7,628 bases of DNA from Methanoregulaceae archaeon (GCA_025453715.1 JALOPT010000072.1:1-7628); one strand, 5' to 3'. Positions 1-6,536 are shown, counted from the stretch's first letter. The notes: generated by a model not told the origin, from the sequence alone. Numbers and translations: made by a program.

Positions 1-65
1 TTCCATGGTTATTGTATTAAAATAAGGTTGCGTAAGGGTATTAATGCTTGTTTTGACATGGGAAT

Positions 66-102
66 CGTGTTAAGCGCCCCTTTGGAGGGGAGGATTAACA
101 CG
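66..102. repeat. Inverted repeat downstream of cobA, possible terminator
   Basis: The arms CGTGTTAA (66-73) and TTAACACG (95-102) are perfectly complementary. Inside them CCCC (77-80) pairs with GGGG (87-90) around TTTGGA. The result is a 12-base-pair stem broken by a 3x4 internal loop. On the plus strand it is followed by a pyrimidine tract (CTTTCTTTTCTT, 111-122), as in an intrinsic-type terminator. On the minus strand, the direction of cobA, no T-tract follows. It may end a plus-strand gene lying left of the window, act as a 3' end structure for the tetrapyrrole operon, or be a palindromic protein-binding site. The pairing is visible in the sequence; the role is inferred. Confidence 0.5.
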
Positions 103-137
103 TGCCAATGTCTTTCTTTTCTTAAGGTGCCCACGGG

Positions 138-161
138 TCCCGGGTGCAGGGCTTCCCGGGT
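138..161. repeat. Paired TCCCGGGT repeat at the cobA stop
   Basis: TCCCGGGT occurs twice, at 138-145 and 154-161, separated by 8 bases. Because CCCGGG is its own reverse complement, the two copies can also pair as a 6-base-pair GC stem. The second copy touches the cobA stop codon (161-163). It could form a small hairpin at the 3' end of the operon transcript, but no T-tract follows it on the minus strand. Confidence 0.3.
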
Positions 162-916
162 CATTCCCTGGCTACGAATGATTGTCTATCTTCATGGTAG
201 AGCCGTACCACATCCCCGATCACGATAATTGCAGGGGGAGTGACCCCAACTTCCTTTGCCCTGCCACTGATATCCTTTAACGGTGATACGGTGACCCGCT
301 GGTCTTTACGGAGGCCCCGTTCGATGATTGCTACCGGTGTATCAGGATTTTTTCCGTGGGTGAGCAGCGACTCTGCGATATTGGGGAGATTTTTCACTCC
401 CATGAGGACCACAATCGTTCCCCTGCCTTGTGCAAGGAGTTCCCAGTCCAGTGCGGTCCCGGCTTTTTTCGGGTCCTCGTGGCCGGTGAGGATGGTCACC
501 TGGGATGCATATTTCCGGTGGGTAAGCGGGATGCCGACTGCAGCTGGAACTGCAACTGCGCTCGTGACGCCAGGTACTACTTCTACAGGGATCCCGTGAG
601 CGATGAGGACCTCGAGCTCTTCCCCTCCGCGTCCGAATACAAACGGGTCCCCGCCTTTCAGCCTGACAACTCTTTTTCCCGCCAGTGCCCGGGCGACCAT
701 GACAGCCTCGATATCCTCCTGTTCAAGGGTGTGATCGCTTCCATATTTACCACAATCAATCTTTTCTGCGGAATCGGGAAGAGAATTAAGGATCTCTTCA
801 CCCGGGAGCTGGTCGTAAAGGATAACTTCTGCCGAATCGATTACCTCCCGGGCCCGTAATGTCAGGAGGCCGGTACCACCGGGACCCGACCCCACCAGGT
901 ATACCATTCCCGTCAT
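161..916 (-). CDS. cobA: Uroporphyrinogen-III C-methyltransferase (SUMT)
   Basis: Transfers two methyl groups from S-adenosylmethionine to C-2 and C-7 of uroporphyrinogen III, making precorrin-2, the entry to siroheme, cobalamin and F430. The 251-residue product is a full-length, single-domain cytosolic SUMT, with no fused HemD or CysG part. Visible family motifs are the N-terminal loop VGSGPGG (8-14), RLKGGDPFVFGRGGEE (85-100), PGVTSA (115-120), PLTHR (130-134), TGHE (144-147), MGVKNL (172-177) and the C-terminal GDVVRL (234-239). The ATG at 916 is preferred because GGGGAT lies five bases upstream. A TTG at 922 sits inside that site, and the ATG at 907 is farther away. The chosen ATG shares ATGA with the stop of the small ORF before it. 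It is the last gene of the operon. Family assignment is secure; the exact start is likely. Confidence 0.95.
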   Translation of the reverse strand: MTGMVYLVGSGPGGTGLLTLRAREVIDSAEVILYDQLPGEEILNSLPDSAEKIDCGKYGSDHTLEQEDIEAVMVARALAGKRVVRLKGGDPFVFGRGGEELEVLIAHGIPVEVVPGVTSAVAVPAAVGIPLTHRKYASQVTILTGHEDPKKAGTALDWELLAQGRGTIVVLMGVKNLPNIAESLLTHGKNPDTPVAIIERGLRKDQRVTVSPLKDISGRAKEVGVTPPAIIVIGDVVRLYHEDRQSFVARE

Positions 917-1017
917 GGGCAATCCCCTGGTATATTTTGATACTTATTTTCATCAGCAATGATTACATTCCCCATATCAGATGCGGAAACGGGCGTGAAA
1001 TTATAACAATCCATCAT
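913..1017 (-). CDS. Small ORF of 34 codons between hemC and cobA, unknown function
   Basis: I do not recognise this protein. It begins MMDCYNF, ends NIPGDCP, and carries two cysteines, near each end (residues 4 and 33). It has no evident signal peptide, membrane segment or known fold. The case for a real gene rests on layout. AAGGAGGG (1023-1030) lies five bases before the ATG at 1017, and that ATG overlaps the hemC stop as ATGA (1017-1014). The reading frame then stays open across the whole gap, and its TGA overlaps the cobA ATG as ATGA (916-913). This is the pattern of translational coupling. Against it, the third codon positions are A/T-rich compared with the flanking genes, and a 34-codon open frame alone could arise by chance. 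A second ATG at 1014 is also usable. It could encode a small accessory or metal/tetrapyrrole-related peptide, or mainly serve to carry ribosomes into cobA. Confidence 0.55.
   Translation of the reverse strand: MMDCYNFTPVSASDMGNVIIADENKYQNIPGDCP
922..927 (-). promoter_or_regulatory. Ribosome binding site of cobA
   Basis: GGGGAT on the minus strand, five bases before the ATG at 916, resembles the GGTGAT part of the archaeal Shine-Dalgarno consensus. It lies inside the last codons of the small ORF and favours the 916 start over TTG 922 or ATG 907. Confidence 0.5.
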
Positions 1018-1925
1018 TTTTTCCCTCCTTTCCCCTCGTCCCGCGTACTGATGCCGAGCAGGGTATATGCCTCTTTAATCAGGTCCCGTGCCTCGTTATG
1101 GAGCTCACGGCCACGGTCCCGTGCCTCAGTAACGGTCCTGATATCATGCTCTACCCTGACCTCGCGGGTGCCGTCAAGTGAAAGGACAGATGCGATCAGG
1201 TGACCGTTCCGGCAATAGATACCAAGAGGGGTGAAGCAACCCCCTCCTACCTCTTCCATTACTACCCGTTCGATTGCGACATCAGAACGGGTAACCGGGT
1301 CATCAAGCAGGCTCATTGTTTCCGAAAGCGAGGGGTCAACGCGACTGACGACTGCAATGGTACCCTGGTTTGGTGACGGGACAAAATTCTCCGGGGGAAG
1401 ACGTACACCCGGGAGTTTTATTGAAAGCCGTTCAAGTCCCGCCTCTGCCAGCACGATTGCATCATATTCGCCGGCTGTAAGTTTTCTCATCCGTGTATCG
1501 ACATTTCCCCTCAGGGCTGCAACGATGACCGAGGGGTCATGCCGCAGTAATTGTGCCTTTCTCCTCGTGCTCGATGTCCCGACGACTTTTACCAGGTCAA
1601 TACTTTTTTCATGCGCAAGGAAATCGGCAGGGGAGTCCCTTGGCAGCACAGCACTTGTCAGGACCCCCGGGGGCCTGATAGCCGGGATATCTTTCATGGA
1701 ATGCACGGCTGCATCAATTTCACCACGGAGGATCGCATCATCAAGGGCCCGTACAAAGAGTCCCTGACCCCCGATTTCATGGAGCGGTACACCGGTATTT
1801 GCGTCCCCTTCCGTAGCGATGATCGTTCTTTCACAATCAACCCCCTCTGCTCTCAGCATGGTACAGACCCGATCAGCCTGGACAAGTGCCAGCCTGCTGC
1901 CCCGTGTTCCGAGTTTCAATGTCAT
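1014..1925 (-). CDS. hemC: Hydroxymethylbilane synthase (porphobilinogen deaminase)
   Basis: Joins four porphobilinogen molecules into the linear tetrapyrrole hydroxymethylbilane, in the cytosol. The product has 303 residues, about the usual family length. It opens with the conserved LGTRGSRLALVQA (5-17). It has HSMKDIP (75-81), with the catalytic aspartate at 79, then GTSSTRRKAQL (116-126) and RGNVDTR (139-145), whose arginines bind the growing chain. GGGCF (227-231) has Cys230 as the attachment site of the dipyrromethane cofactor. The ATG at 1925 is two bases past the hemL stop; its ribosome site is weak (GGA in hemL's last codons), so coupling to hemL translation is likely. The tail is lysine- and glycine-rich (EGKGGKK) because it overlaps the ribosome site of the following small ORF. 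The family assignment is secure. Confidence 0.97.
   Translation of the reverse strand: MTLKLGTRGSRLALVQADRVCTMLRAEGVDCERTIIATEGDANTGVPLHEIGGQGLFVRALDDAILRGEIDAAVHSMKDIPAIRPPGVLTSAVLPRDSPADFLAHEKSIDLVKVVGTSSTRRKAQLLRHDPSVIVAALRGNVDTRMRKLTAGEYDAIVLAEAGLERLSIKLPGVRLPPENFVPSPNQGTIAVVSRVDPSLSETMSLLDDPVTRSDVAIERVVMEEVGGGCFTPLGIYCRNGHLIASVLSLDGTREVRVEHDIRTVTEARDRGRELHNEARDLIKEAYTLLGISTRDEGKGGKK
1023..1030 (-). promoter_or_regulatory. Strong ribosome binding site inside the end of hemC
   Basis: AAGGAGGG on the minus strand lies within the last hemC codons and is followed after AAAAA by ATGATG. It is among the best Shine-Dalgarno matches in the window. It serves no other visible start than the small ORF at 1017, which is the main reason to take that ORF seriously. 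Confidence 0.6.
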
Positions 1926-1927
1926 AG

Positions 1928-3175
1928 TTATTTTCCGAGCGCGTGCCGGTAGGCGTCTGATATCAGTTCAATATCCTCTTCAGTGTGCACGGCGGAGAGA
2001 AAATTCGTCTCAAACTGGGAGGGGGGCAGGAAAACACCTGCACGGTACATCTCTTTCCAGAACCTGCCAAATGCCTCCGTATTGCATTCTTTCACCTGGC
2101 TGTAATTGACCGGCGCCTCATCCCTGAAGAAATACTTGAACATGGAGCCAAGCATCACAAAAGAGCCACCGGCATCTTCCGGAATGGAGTCCCGTATTGC
2201 TTCGGCCCCCAGCCTCATCATCGTATATATATCCGGGTGGGAATCAAGCCAGTCGATTGTTGCAATACCTGCTGACAGAGAGAGCGGGTTTCCGGAGAAT
2301 GTACCTGCCTGGTATACCGGGCCTGATGGTGAGACCAGTTCCATGATCTCCCGTCGTCCAGCAAACATCCCGACCGGGAGGCCCCCTCCGACGATCTTTC
2401 CAAGGGTCATCAGATCCGGGCGTACGCCGAAATAGGCCTGCGCACCACCCATGCAGACCCGGTATCCGGTAATCACTTCATCGAAAATAAGGAGCACATC
2501 ATGGGCTTTTGTTATTTCCCTGACCTCCCTGAGGTAATTAAATTCGGGGAGGACCGGCCCGATATTCCCGAGTACCGGCTCGAGAATGAACGCCGCTACA
2601 TTATCATCCTGTGAAAGGACCGCCTCGAGTGCCCCGGGATCATTATACGGTACCTGGCGTGTGTGGGAGACGAGGTCGGGAAGGACTCCTGCAGAGTCGG
2701 GTATCCCGAGGGTAGTTGCCCCTGAACCTGCCTTCACAAGGACACCGTCATGTGCCCCGTGAAACCCCCCCTCGATTTTAACGATATCCTCCTTTCCGCT
2801 GTACCCCCTGGCCAGGCGAATTGCAGCCATTGTAGCTTCTGATCCGCTGGAAACAAACCTGATCATGTCCATACCGGGGTGGGCCCCTGTGATCCTCCTG
2901 GCCATTTCCGGTTCCAGGGGACTTGGTGTGCCGTACAGCCATCCCTTTTCGATCTGCCGCCCGATTGCTGCCCTGATATCCGGGTGGCAATGGCCGAGGA
3001 TTAACGGGCCATAGGCCATACAACAGTCGATTAACTCCCTGCCATCCACTGTTTTCAGGTGTGCACCGTAGGCTGATTCTGTATAGAACGGGTAAGGTTT
3101 AATCGCCCTCACCGGGCTGCTTACGCCGCCAGGCATGAGGGTCTTTGCCTGCTCGAAAATTTCATCGCTCTTCAT
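1928..3175 (-). CDS. hemL: Glutamate-1-semialdehyde 2,1-aminomutase
   Basis: A pyridoxal-phosphate enzyme of the class-III aminotransferase fold. It moves the amino group of glutamate-1-semialdehyde to give 5-aminolevulinate, the second step of the C5 pathway after HemA. With the start at 3175 the protein has 415 residues. Motifs are LMPGGVSSPVRA (14-25), VSSGSEATMAAIRLAR (108-123), which binds the cofactor phosphate, FDEVITGYR (231-239) with the cofactor-ring aspartate, and LGKIVGGGLPVG (258-269) with the Schiff-base lysine at 260. The ATG at 3184 would add three residues (MNN), but it directly abuts AGGG (3185-3188) with no spacer. The ATG at 3175 sits at a workable distance and gives the usual N-terminus MKSDEIFEQAK. 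It lies about 40 bases after hemB, the widest gap between major genes of the operon apart from the one filled by the small ORF. Confidence 0.97.
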   Translation of the reverse strand: MKSDEIFEQAKTLMPGGVSSPVRAIKPYPFYTESAYGAHLKTVDGRELIDCCMAYGPLILGHCHPDIRAAIGRQIEKGWLYGTPSPLEPEMARRITGAHPGMDMIRFVSSGSEATMAAIRLARGYSGKEDIVKIEGGFHGAHDGVLVKAGSGATTLGIPDSAGVLPDLVSHTRQVPYNDPGALEAVLSQDDNVAAFILEPVLGNIGPVLPEFNYLREVREITKAHDVLLIFDEVITGYRVCMGGAQAYFGVRPDLMTLGKIVGGGLPVGMFAGRREIMELVSPSGPVYQAGTFSGNPLSLSAGIATIDWLDSHPDIYTMMRLGAEAIRDSIPEDAGGSFVMLGSMFKYFFRDEAPVNYSQVKECNTEAFGRFWKEMYRAGVFLPPSQFETNFLSAVHTEEDIELISDAYRHALGK

Positions 3176-3215
3176 ATTGTTCATCCCTATGTCTTTTTTT
3201 ATTTGGAGGTCCGAT

Positions 3216-4238
3216 CTACCGGTATGTGGTTATTTGTCCTACTTCAGGGGGGCCCTCTGGTTTTTCGGATAGCCAGCCTGCAGCGTCCCCGGCAAAATAA
3301 GTAATAATCAGGTCTGCCCCGGCCCGCTTGATGCAGGTAAGGGTCTCGAGGGCGACCGCTCGTTCGTTGATCCATCCTCGTTCTGCGGCGGCTTTGATCT
3401 GGGAGTATTCCCCGCTTACCTGGTAGGCCGCGACCGGGAGCCCTATCGTGCATATGGCAGATAGTACATCGAGATAGTTCCCGGCCGGTTTTACCATCAG
3501 GATATCAGCGCCTTCTTTTGCGTCAAGTTGGGATTCGAGGAATGCTTCCCGGGAATTTGCAGGGTCCATCTGGTAGGTGGTCCGGTCTCCGAATGAGAAT
3601 CCTGATTCGGCAGCCTCCCGGAACGGTCCGTACAGGGCACTTGCAAACTTGGTGGAATACGACATCACTGCGATATCCTGGTAACCTGATTCGTCAAGCG
3701 CAGTCCGTATCGAGTGGACCATGCCATCAAGCATGCAGGAAGGTGCAACGATGTCCGCCCCTGCCTCTGCATGACTGACCGCAATCCGGTTCATCAGGAG
3801 AAGGGATGCATCATTATCGAGGTCGGTCCCGCACCGTCCCTGGTGCAGGACCCCGCAATGCCCGTGAGATGTGTATTCGCATGCGCAGACGTCCGTTATA
3901 ATAGTCATGCCCGGGACAAGTCCTTTTATCGAACGGACTGCGTTCTGGATTACACCGGACCTTGCATAGGCCCCGGTGGCCTCCTCGTCTTTTGTCGCCG
4001 GTATGCCGAAAAGGAGAATGGCCCTGATCCCTGCATGGTAGAGGGATTGCACGTGGAGTGCAATCTCCCCAGGCGGGTAGCGGTACTGCCCCGGCATCGA
4101 GCTGATCGGGACTTTCCCTTCTGCGGTCTCATCGATAAATAACGGCGCGACAAGGTCTGTCATATGAAGTGTTGTTTCCCTGAAAAGAGGCTGGAGCATT
4201 CTTGTGCGGAGCCTCCTCATTCTTCGTTGCGGGTACAT
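3216..4238 (-). CDS. hemB: Porphobilinogen synthase (5-aminolevulinate dehydratase)
   Basis: Condenses two 5-aminolevulinate molecules into porphobilinogen. The product is 340 residues, slightly longer than many homologues because of a short C-terminal tail (SEKPEGPPEVGQ onward). The zinc-type active site is intact: DVCACEYTSHGHCG (116-129) with Cys118, Cys120 and Cys128. Both catalytic lysines are present, Lys197 in SYSTKFASALYGPF and Lys250 in MVKPAGNYLDV. FGDRTTYQMDPANSREA (216-232) is the usual substrate region. The start at 4238 is supported by GAGGTGA (4245-4251) six bases upstream and by the family-typical N-terminus with RRMRRLR. It makes hemB overlap the end of hemA by 22 bases. An in-frame ATG at 4220 forms ATGA with the hemA stop but would lose conserved N-terminal residues. 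Translational coupling to hemA is likely. Confidence 0.97.
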   Translation of the reverse strand: MYPQRRMRRLRTRMLQPLFRETTLHMTDLVAPLFIDETAEGKVPISSMPGQYRYPPGEIALHVQSLYHAGIRAILLFGIPATKDEEATGAYARSGVIQNAVRSIKGLVPGMTIITDVCACEYTSHGHCGVLHQGRCGTDLDNDASLLLMNRIAVSHAEAGADIVAPSCMLDGMVHSIRTALDESGYQDIAVMSYSTKFASALYGPFREAAESGFSFGDRTTYQMDPANSREAFLESQLDAKEGADILMVKPAGNYLDVLSAICTIGLPVAAYQVSGEYSQIKAAAERGWINERAVALETLTCIKRAGADLIITYFAGDAAGWLSEKPEGPPEVGQITTYR

Positions 4239-5521
4239 AACCGTTCACCTCTGATAATTGCTGCAACAATTGCCTCGGCTGCTGCAAGGTCCCCCGATTC
4301 GGCACATGCCCTGATGGAAAATGTTGCATCGTTTAAAATTTTTGTAACAAGCACGCGGGAAAGGTCTTCCACGATTGTCACCGTCTTTTCATCCCTGGTT
4401 GGGAACCTTCCCAGCGCCCGGTCACGTTCCCGGACTCTTATCGCCTCGGCCCAGGTATGAAGGGTGGCAAGGGTGTCGTCAGCTGCTTTCCTGTTGAGGA
4501 GGTACACGAACTGCCCGAGTTCCTCGCAAAGAAAATCCCTTGCTTTCTCCGCCTCGCCCTGGCGGTTATTCATTGTGCATTCATTTACCTGCCGGAGGTT
4601 ATCGATGGTAAAAAGGTGGACCCCGTCGAGGGAGCCTGCGGCTTCCTCCACATCCCGCGGCTGGGCGATATCGATCAGGATCAGCGGCCTCGGGTGCCCG
4701 TCAAGCGGCCAGCAACGGCCTTTCATCACCTCGTGCAGTTCGCTTTTCTTTATCACCGGGTGTGGTGCGGAGGTGCAGGAAATTACGACATCCGAAAGGG
4801 TGAGGTACCGGTTCATCTCGTCAAATTTCACCGCCCTCCCCCCGATTTTCTTCGCGAGGATCTCTGCCCGTTCATAGGTCCGGTTGGCCACGTAAATGGC
4901 GGTGAGGTCTTTCGCGGCAAGGGCCTGGGCGACCAGGAGGCCCATTTCCCCGCTTCCGATAACCAGGATGTGTTTCCCTTTCAGGCTCCCGAGCTGTTCC
5001 TCCGCGAGCTGGACTGCTGCAGAGCCGACAGAGACTGCTCCACGGTTAATCTGTGTCCTTCTCCGGCATTCTACTCCAACGTGCACAGCTTTGTTGATAC
5101 AGAGTTCGAGCACGCTGCTGCAGGTGCCTGCCTCCTGTGCATCAGCGAGTGCTTTTTTGAGCTGGCCGATGATCTGGTCTTCACCGACAATCATGGAGTC
5201 AATTCCGCATGCCACCTCGAGGAGGTGTGCGAGTGCCTCTCTTCCGTTGTATACTGAGAACTCATGACGGCCTTTTTCGAGCAGGAACGCCCTTAGTGCC
5301 TCAGCCTCACCGTGAACAATAATCTCGACCCTGTTACAGGTCTGGAGGAGCATGACTCCCTTGAAGTGTTCCCTGGCATCGGTGAGGAACGCCGGTTCGT
5401 CGGGGAACCGGAAGGCCTCAATTGCGGGGACATCGGCGGTATGGTGGTTGATCCCGGCAATAGCAAACGGGGTGAAACAGAGATCTGTCGATCCCTGGTT
5501 ATCCGGAAGTCTTCCCGTCAA
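4217..5521 (-). CDS. hemA: Glutamyl-tRNA reductase
   Basis: Reduces glutamyl-tRNA(Glu) with NADPH to glutamate-1-semialdehyde, the committed first step of C5 tetrapyrrole synthesis. The product is 434 residues. After a roughly 18-residue N-terminal lead-in comes AGINHHTADVPAIEAF (22-37), then LLQTCNRVEI (58-67) with the catalytic cysteine at 62. GEDQIIGQLKKAL (113-125) follows, and a Rossmann NADPH site VIGSGEMG (187-194). DIAQPRDVE (284-292) and a helical C-terminal dimerisation region complete the protein. No ATG or GTG exists near the 5' end, so the start must be TTG. Two adjacent TTG codons (5524 and 5521) follow GGGGAGGT; 5521 is at the better distance (seven bases) and forms TTGA with the sirC stop. 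The poor start codon behind a strong ribosome site may set the dose of this gatekeeper enzyme. Confidence 0.96.
   Translation of the reverse strand: MTGRLPDNQGSTDLCFTPFAIAGINHHTADVPAIEAFRFPDEPAFLTDAREHFKGVMLLQTCNRVEIIVHGEAEALRAFLLEKGRHEFSVYNGREALAHLLEVACGIDSMIVGEDQIIGQLKKALADAQEAGTCSSVLELCINKAVHVGVECRRRTQINRGAVSVGSAAVQLAEEQLGSLKGKHILVIGSGEMGLLVAQALAAKDLTAIYVANRTYERAEILAKKIGGRAVKFDEMNRYLTLSDVVISCTSAPHPVIKKSELHEVMKGRCWPLDGHPRPLILIDIAQPRDVEEAAGSLDGVHLFTIDNLRQVNECTMNNRQGEAEKARDFLCEELGQFVYLLNRKAADDTLATLHTWAEAIRVRERDRALGRFPTRDEKTVTIVEDLSRVLVTKILNDATFSIRACAESGDLAAAEAIVAAIIRGERLCTRNEE
4245..4251 (-). promoter_or_regulatory. Ribosome binding site of hemB
   Basis: GAGGTGA on the minus strand, six bases before the ATG at 4238, is close to the ideal archaeal Shine-Dalgarno sequence. 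It lies within hemA coding sequence and fixes the hemB start at 4238 rather than the ATG at 4220. Confidence 0.7.
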
Positions 5522-6141
5522 CAAAGGTACCTCCCCTCAATAATCTCCCATGCAGGCCTGGTCCCGCCTTCCAGGGCTTTCCAGACGCATTCATCGTTGA
5601 GTACCTCCTGGAGGATCCGCCCTCTTTTTTCCTGGTCAGGAATTTTTTCTTTCAATGCGGTGCGGAGCTTGTTCTGTACTTCAATCATCCTGTCAAGGTA
5701 AGGATATGATTGTCCGATATGCTCACGGAGAAACCGTGCTACTCCGGGACTTTCCCCGCCGGTGCTGATTGCTATGTTGTAATGCGTTCCTTTCAATTGT
5801 GAGGGCAGCGTCACATCCCCTGCCTTCCCGTCCGCATTATTGAACAGCACCCCCCGGATCGCACAGTACCGTCCGATCCTGTCATTCAGGGCCTTGTCCT
5901 GGGTTGCGGCGATGACAAGGAAAGCCTCCTTTATCAGGCCGTCCAGTTCATAATCCCCGATTCCTGCGAGGTTCATCTCCATCCTCCTGACCGTTAATTC
6001 GTTAAAAGCCGGTGAAAATGACCTGCTGAGTACGGTCACTTCAGTCTCTTCACAAAAATAGGCCGCCTTTCGTGCACCGACTTCTCCACCTCCGAATATC
6101 ACCACATGTTTACCTGAAAAATCGATCATGAGGGGGATCAT
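5518..6141 (-). CDS. sirC: Precorrin-2 dehydrogenase (siroheme synthase N-terminal type)
   Basis: Oxidises precorrin-2 to sirohydrochlorin with NAD; some relatives also insert iron to make siroheme. The 207-residue protein corresponds to the dehydrogenase half of CysG and lacks the methyltransferase half, which is supplied by the separate cobA at the other end of the operon. Motifs are an N-terminal Rossmann loop FGGGEVGARKA (16-26) and NNADGKAGDVTLPS (101-114), with Asp104 at the position of the CysG catalytic aspartate. STGGESPGVARFLRE (126-140) and a helical C-terminal domain follow. The ATG at 6141 gives the common MIPLMIDFSGK N-terminus. A GTG at 6144 and an ATG at 6129 are alternatives, and no clear Shine-Dalgarno site decides between them. 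It is the first gene of the operon. Whether the product also chelates iron cannot be read from the sequence. Confidence 0.9.
   Translation of the reverse strand: MIPLMIDFSGKHVVIFGGGEVGARKAAYFCEETEVTVLSRSFSPAFNELTVRRMEMNLAGIGDYELDGLIKEAFLVIAATQDKALNDRIGRYCAIRGVLFNNADGKAGDVTLPSQLKGTHYNIAISTGGESPGVARFLREHIGQSYPYLDRMIEVQNKLRTALKEKIPDQEKRGRILQEVLNDECVWKALEGGTRPAWEIIEGRYLC
5529..5536 (-). promoter_or_regulatory. Ribosome binding site of hemA
   Basis: GGGGAGGT on the minus strand lies seven bases before TTG 5521 and four before TTG 5524, inside the last codons of sirC. It supports a non-ATG start for hemA. Confidence 0.6.
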
Positions 6142-6164
6142 CACTACTATGTGGGTTATTTCGT

Positions 6165-6173
6165 TACATTAAG
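6165..6173 (-). promoter_or_regulatory. Candidate TATA box of the tetrapyrrole operon
   Basis: CTTAATGTA on the minus strand lies about 25-30 bases before the sirC start, where an archaeal TATA box would put transcription start at or close to the first codon. That fits the lack of a good ribosome site for sirC (a leaderless or nearly leaderless message). The match to the consensus is loose and no clear purine-rich BRE precedes it. Confidence 0.25.
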
Positions 6174-6488
6174 ATGTTGAATTTGTGTTATGCAGCCTGA
6201 TTGGTTCATTGAAATCGTGTCAGTATTGGATATTACTAGCGTTATAGTCCTTCTTCGGTATCAGATGGGATGCTACCTGAATTCATTGTCATCAGAATGG
6301 GTGAGGTCATCCGGCAGGACAGACGGCTTATGGAATGAAAAACGGATCATGCAATATTTCGGGTCAGATTGATTAATCGTCTTTTAATATCTTCAAAAAG
6401 CACACCAAATGGTTATCAGAAACCTGAATATCCCTGGTAAATACCGAAAGGCAATTTTCAGTACTATACCTGCTTAAAATCCGATATC

Positions 6489-6499
6489 CTTATAATATT
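6489..6499 (+). promoter_or_regulatory. Candidate TATA box of the tRNA-Gly gene
   Basis: CTTATAATATT lies about 40 bases before the mature tRNA 5' end. With the usual archaeal spacing, transcription would start near 6518-6522 and give a leader of about 15-20 bases to be removed by RNase P. The upstream ATCCGATATC may include the BRE. Confidence 0.45.
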
Positions 6500-6536
6500 T
6501 GCATACGCATGTAGTAGAGCACAAATCAGCCAGAAT

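Larger units (their letters stand above)
6142..6536. other. Intergenic region between the operon and tRNA-Gly
   Basis: About 395 bases that are visibly more AT-rich than the flanking genes. They must contain the minus-strand promoter of the tetrapyrrole operon (near 6165-6173) and the plus-strand promoter of the tRNA gene (near 6489-6499). A second TATA-like stretch TTTTAATAT lies at 6382-6390. Open frames of up to 60 codons exist, but none has a Shine-Dalgarno site or recognisable protein. I see no riboswitch, repeat array or mobile-element remnant. Confidence 0.5.

Noticed and set aside
356..859. A 167-codon plus-strand open frame opposite cobA
   Set aside because: It is the complement of well-conserved cobA motifs, with no ribosome site or recognisable protein.
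917..922. TTG at 922 as the cobA start
   Set aside because: It sits within the GGGGAT ribosome site; the ATG at 916 has proper spacing and the ATGA overlap.
3192..3206. A-rich stretch before hemL as an internal TATA box
   Set aside because: It is a simple A run between two genes of the same operon and lacks a clear TATA shape or BRE; an internal promoter cannot be supported.
3733..3742. Cysteine in HemB APSCMLDG as a lost active-site residue
   Set aside because: This position varies in the family; the zinc cysteines, both lysines and the following DG are intact.
4457..5257. A 266-codon plus-strand open frame of about HemD length
   Set aside because: It lies wholly antisense to hemA, whose motifs are intact, and its translation shows no HemD-like features.
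6190..6372. A 60-codon plus-strand open frame in the intergenic region
   Set aside because: No Shine-Dalgarno site, no recognisable domain, and it ends in nothing linked to a neighbour. It is probably chance in AT-rich spacer.
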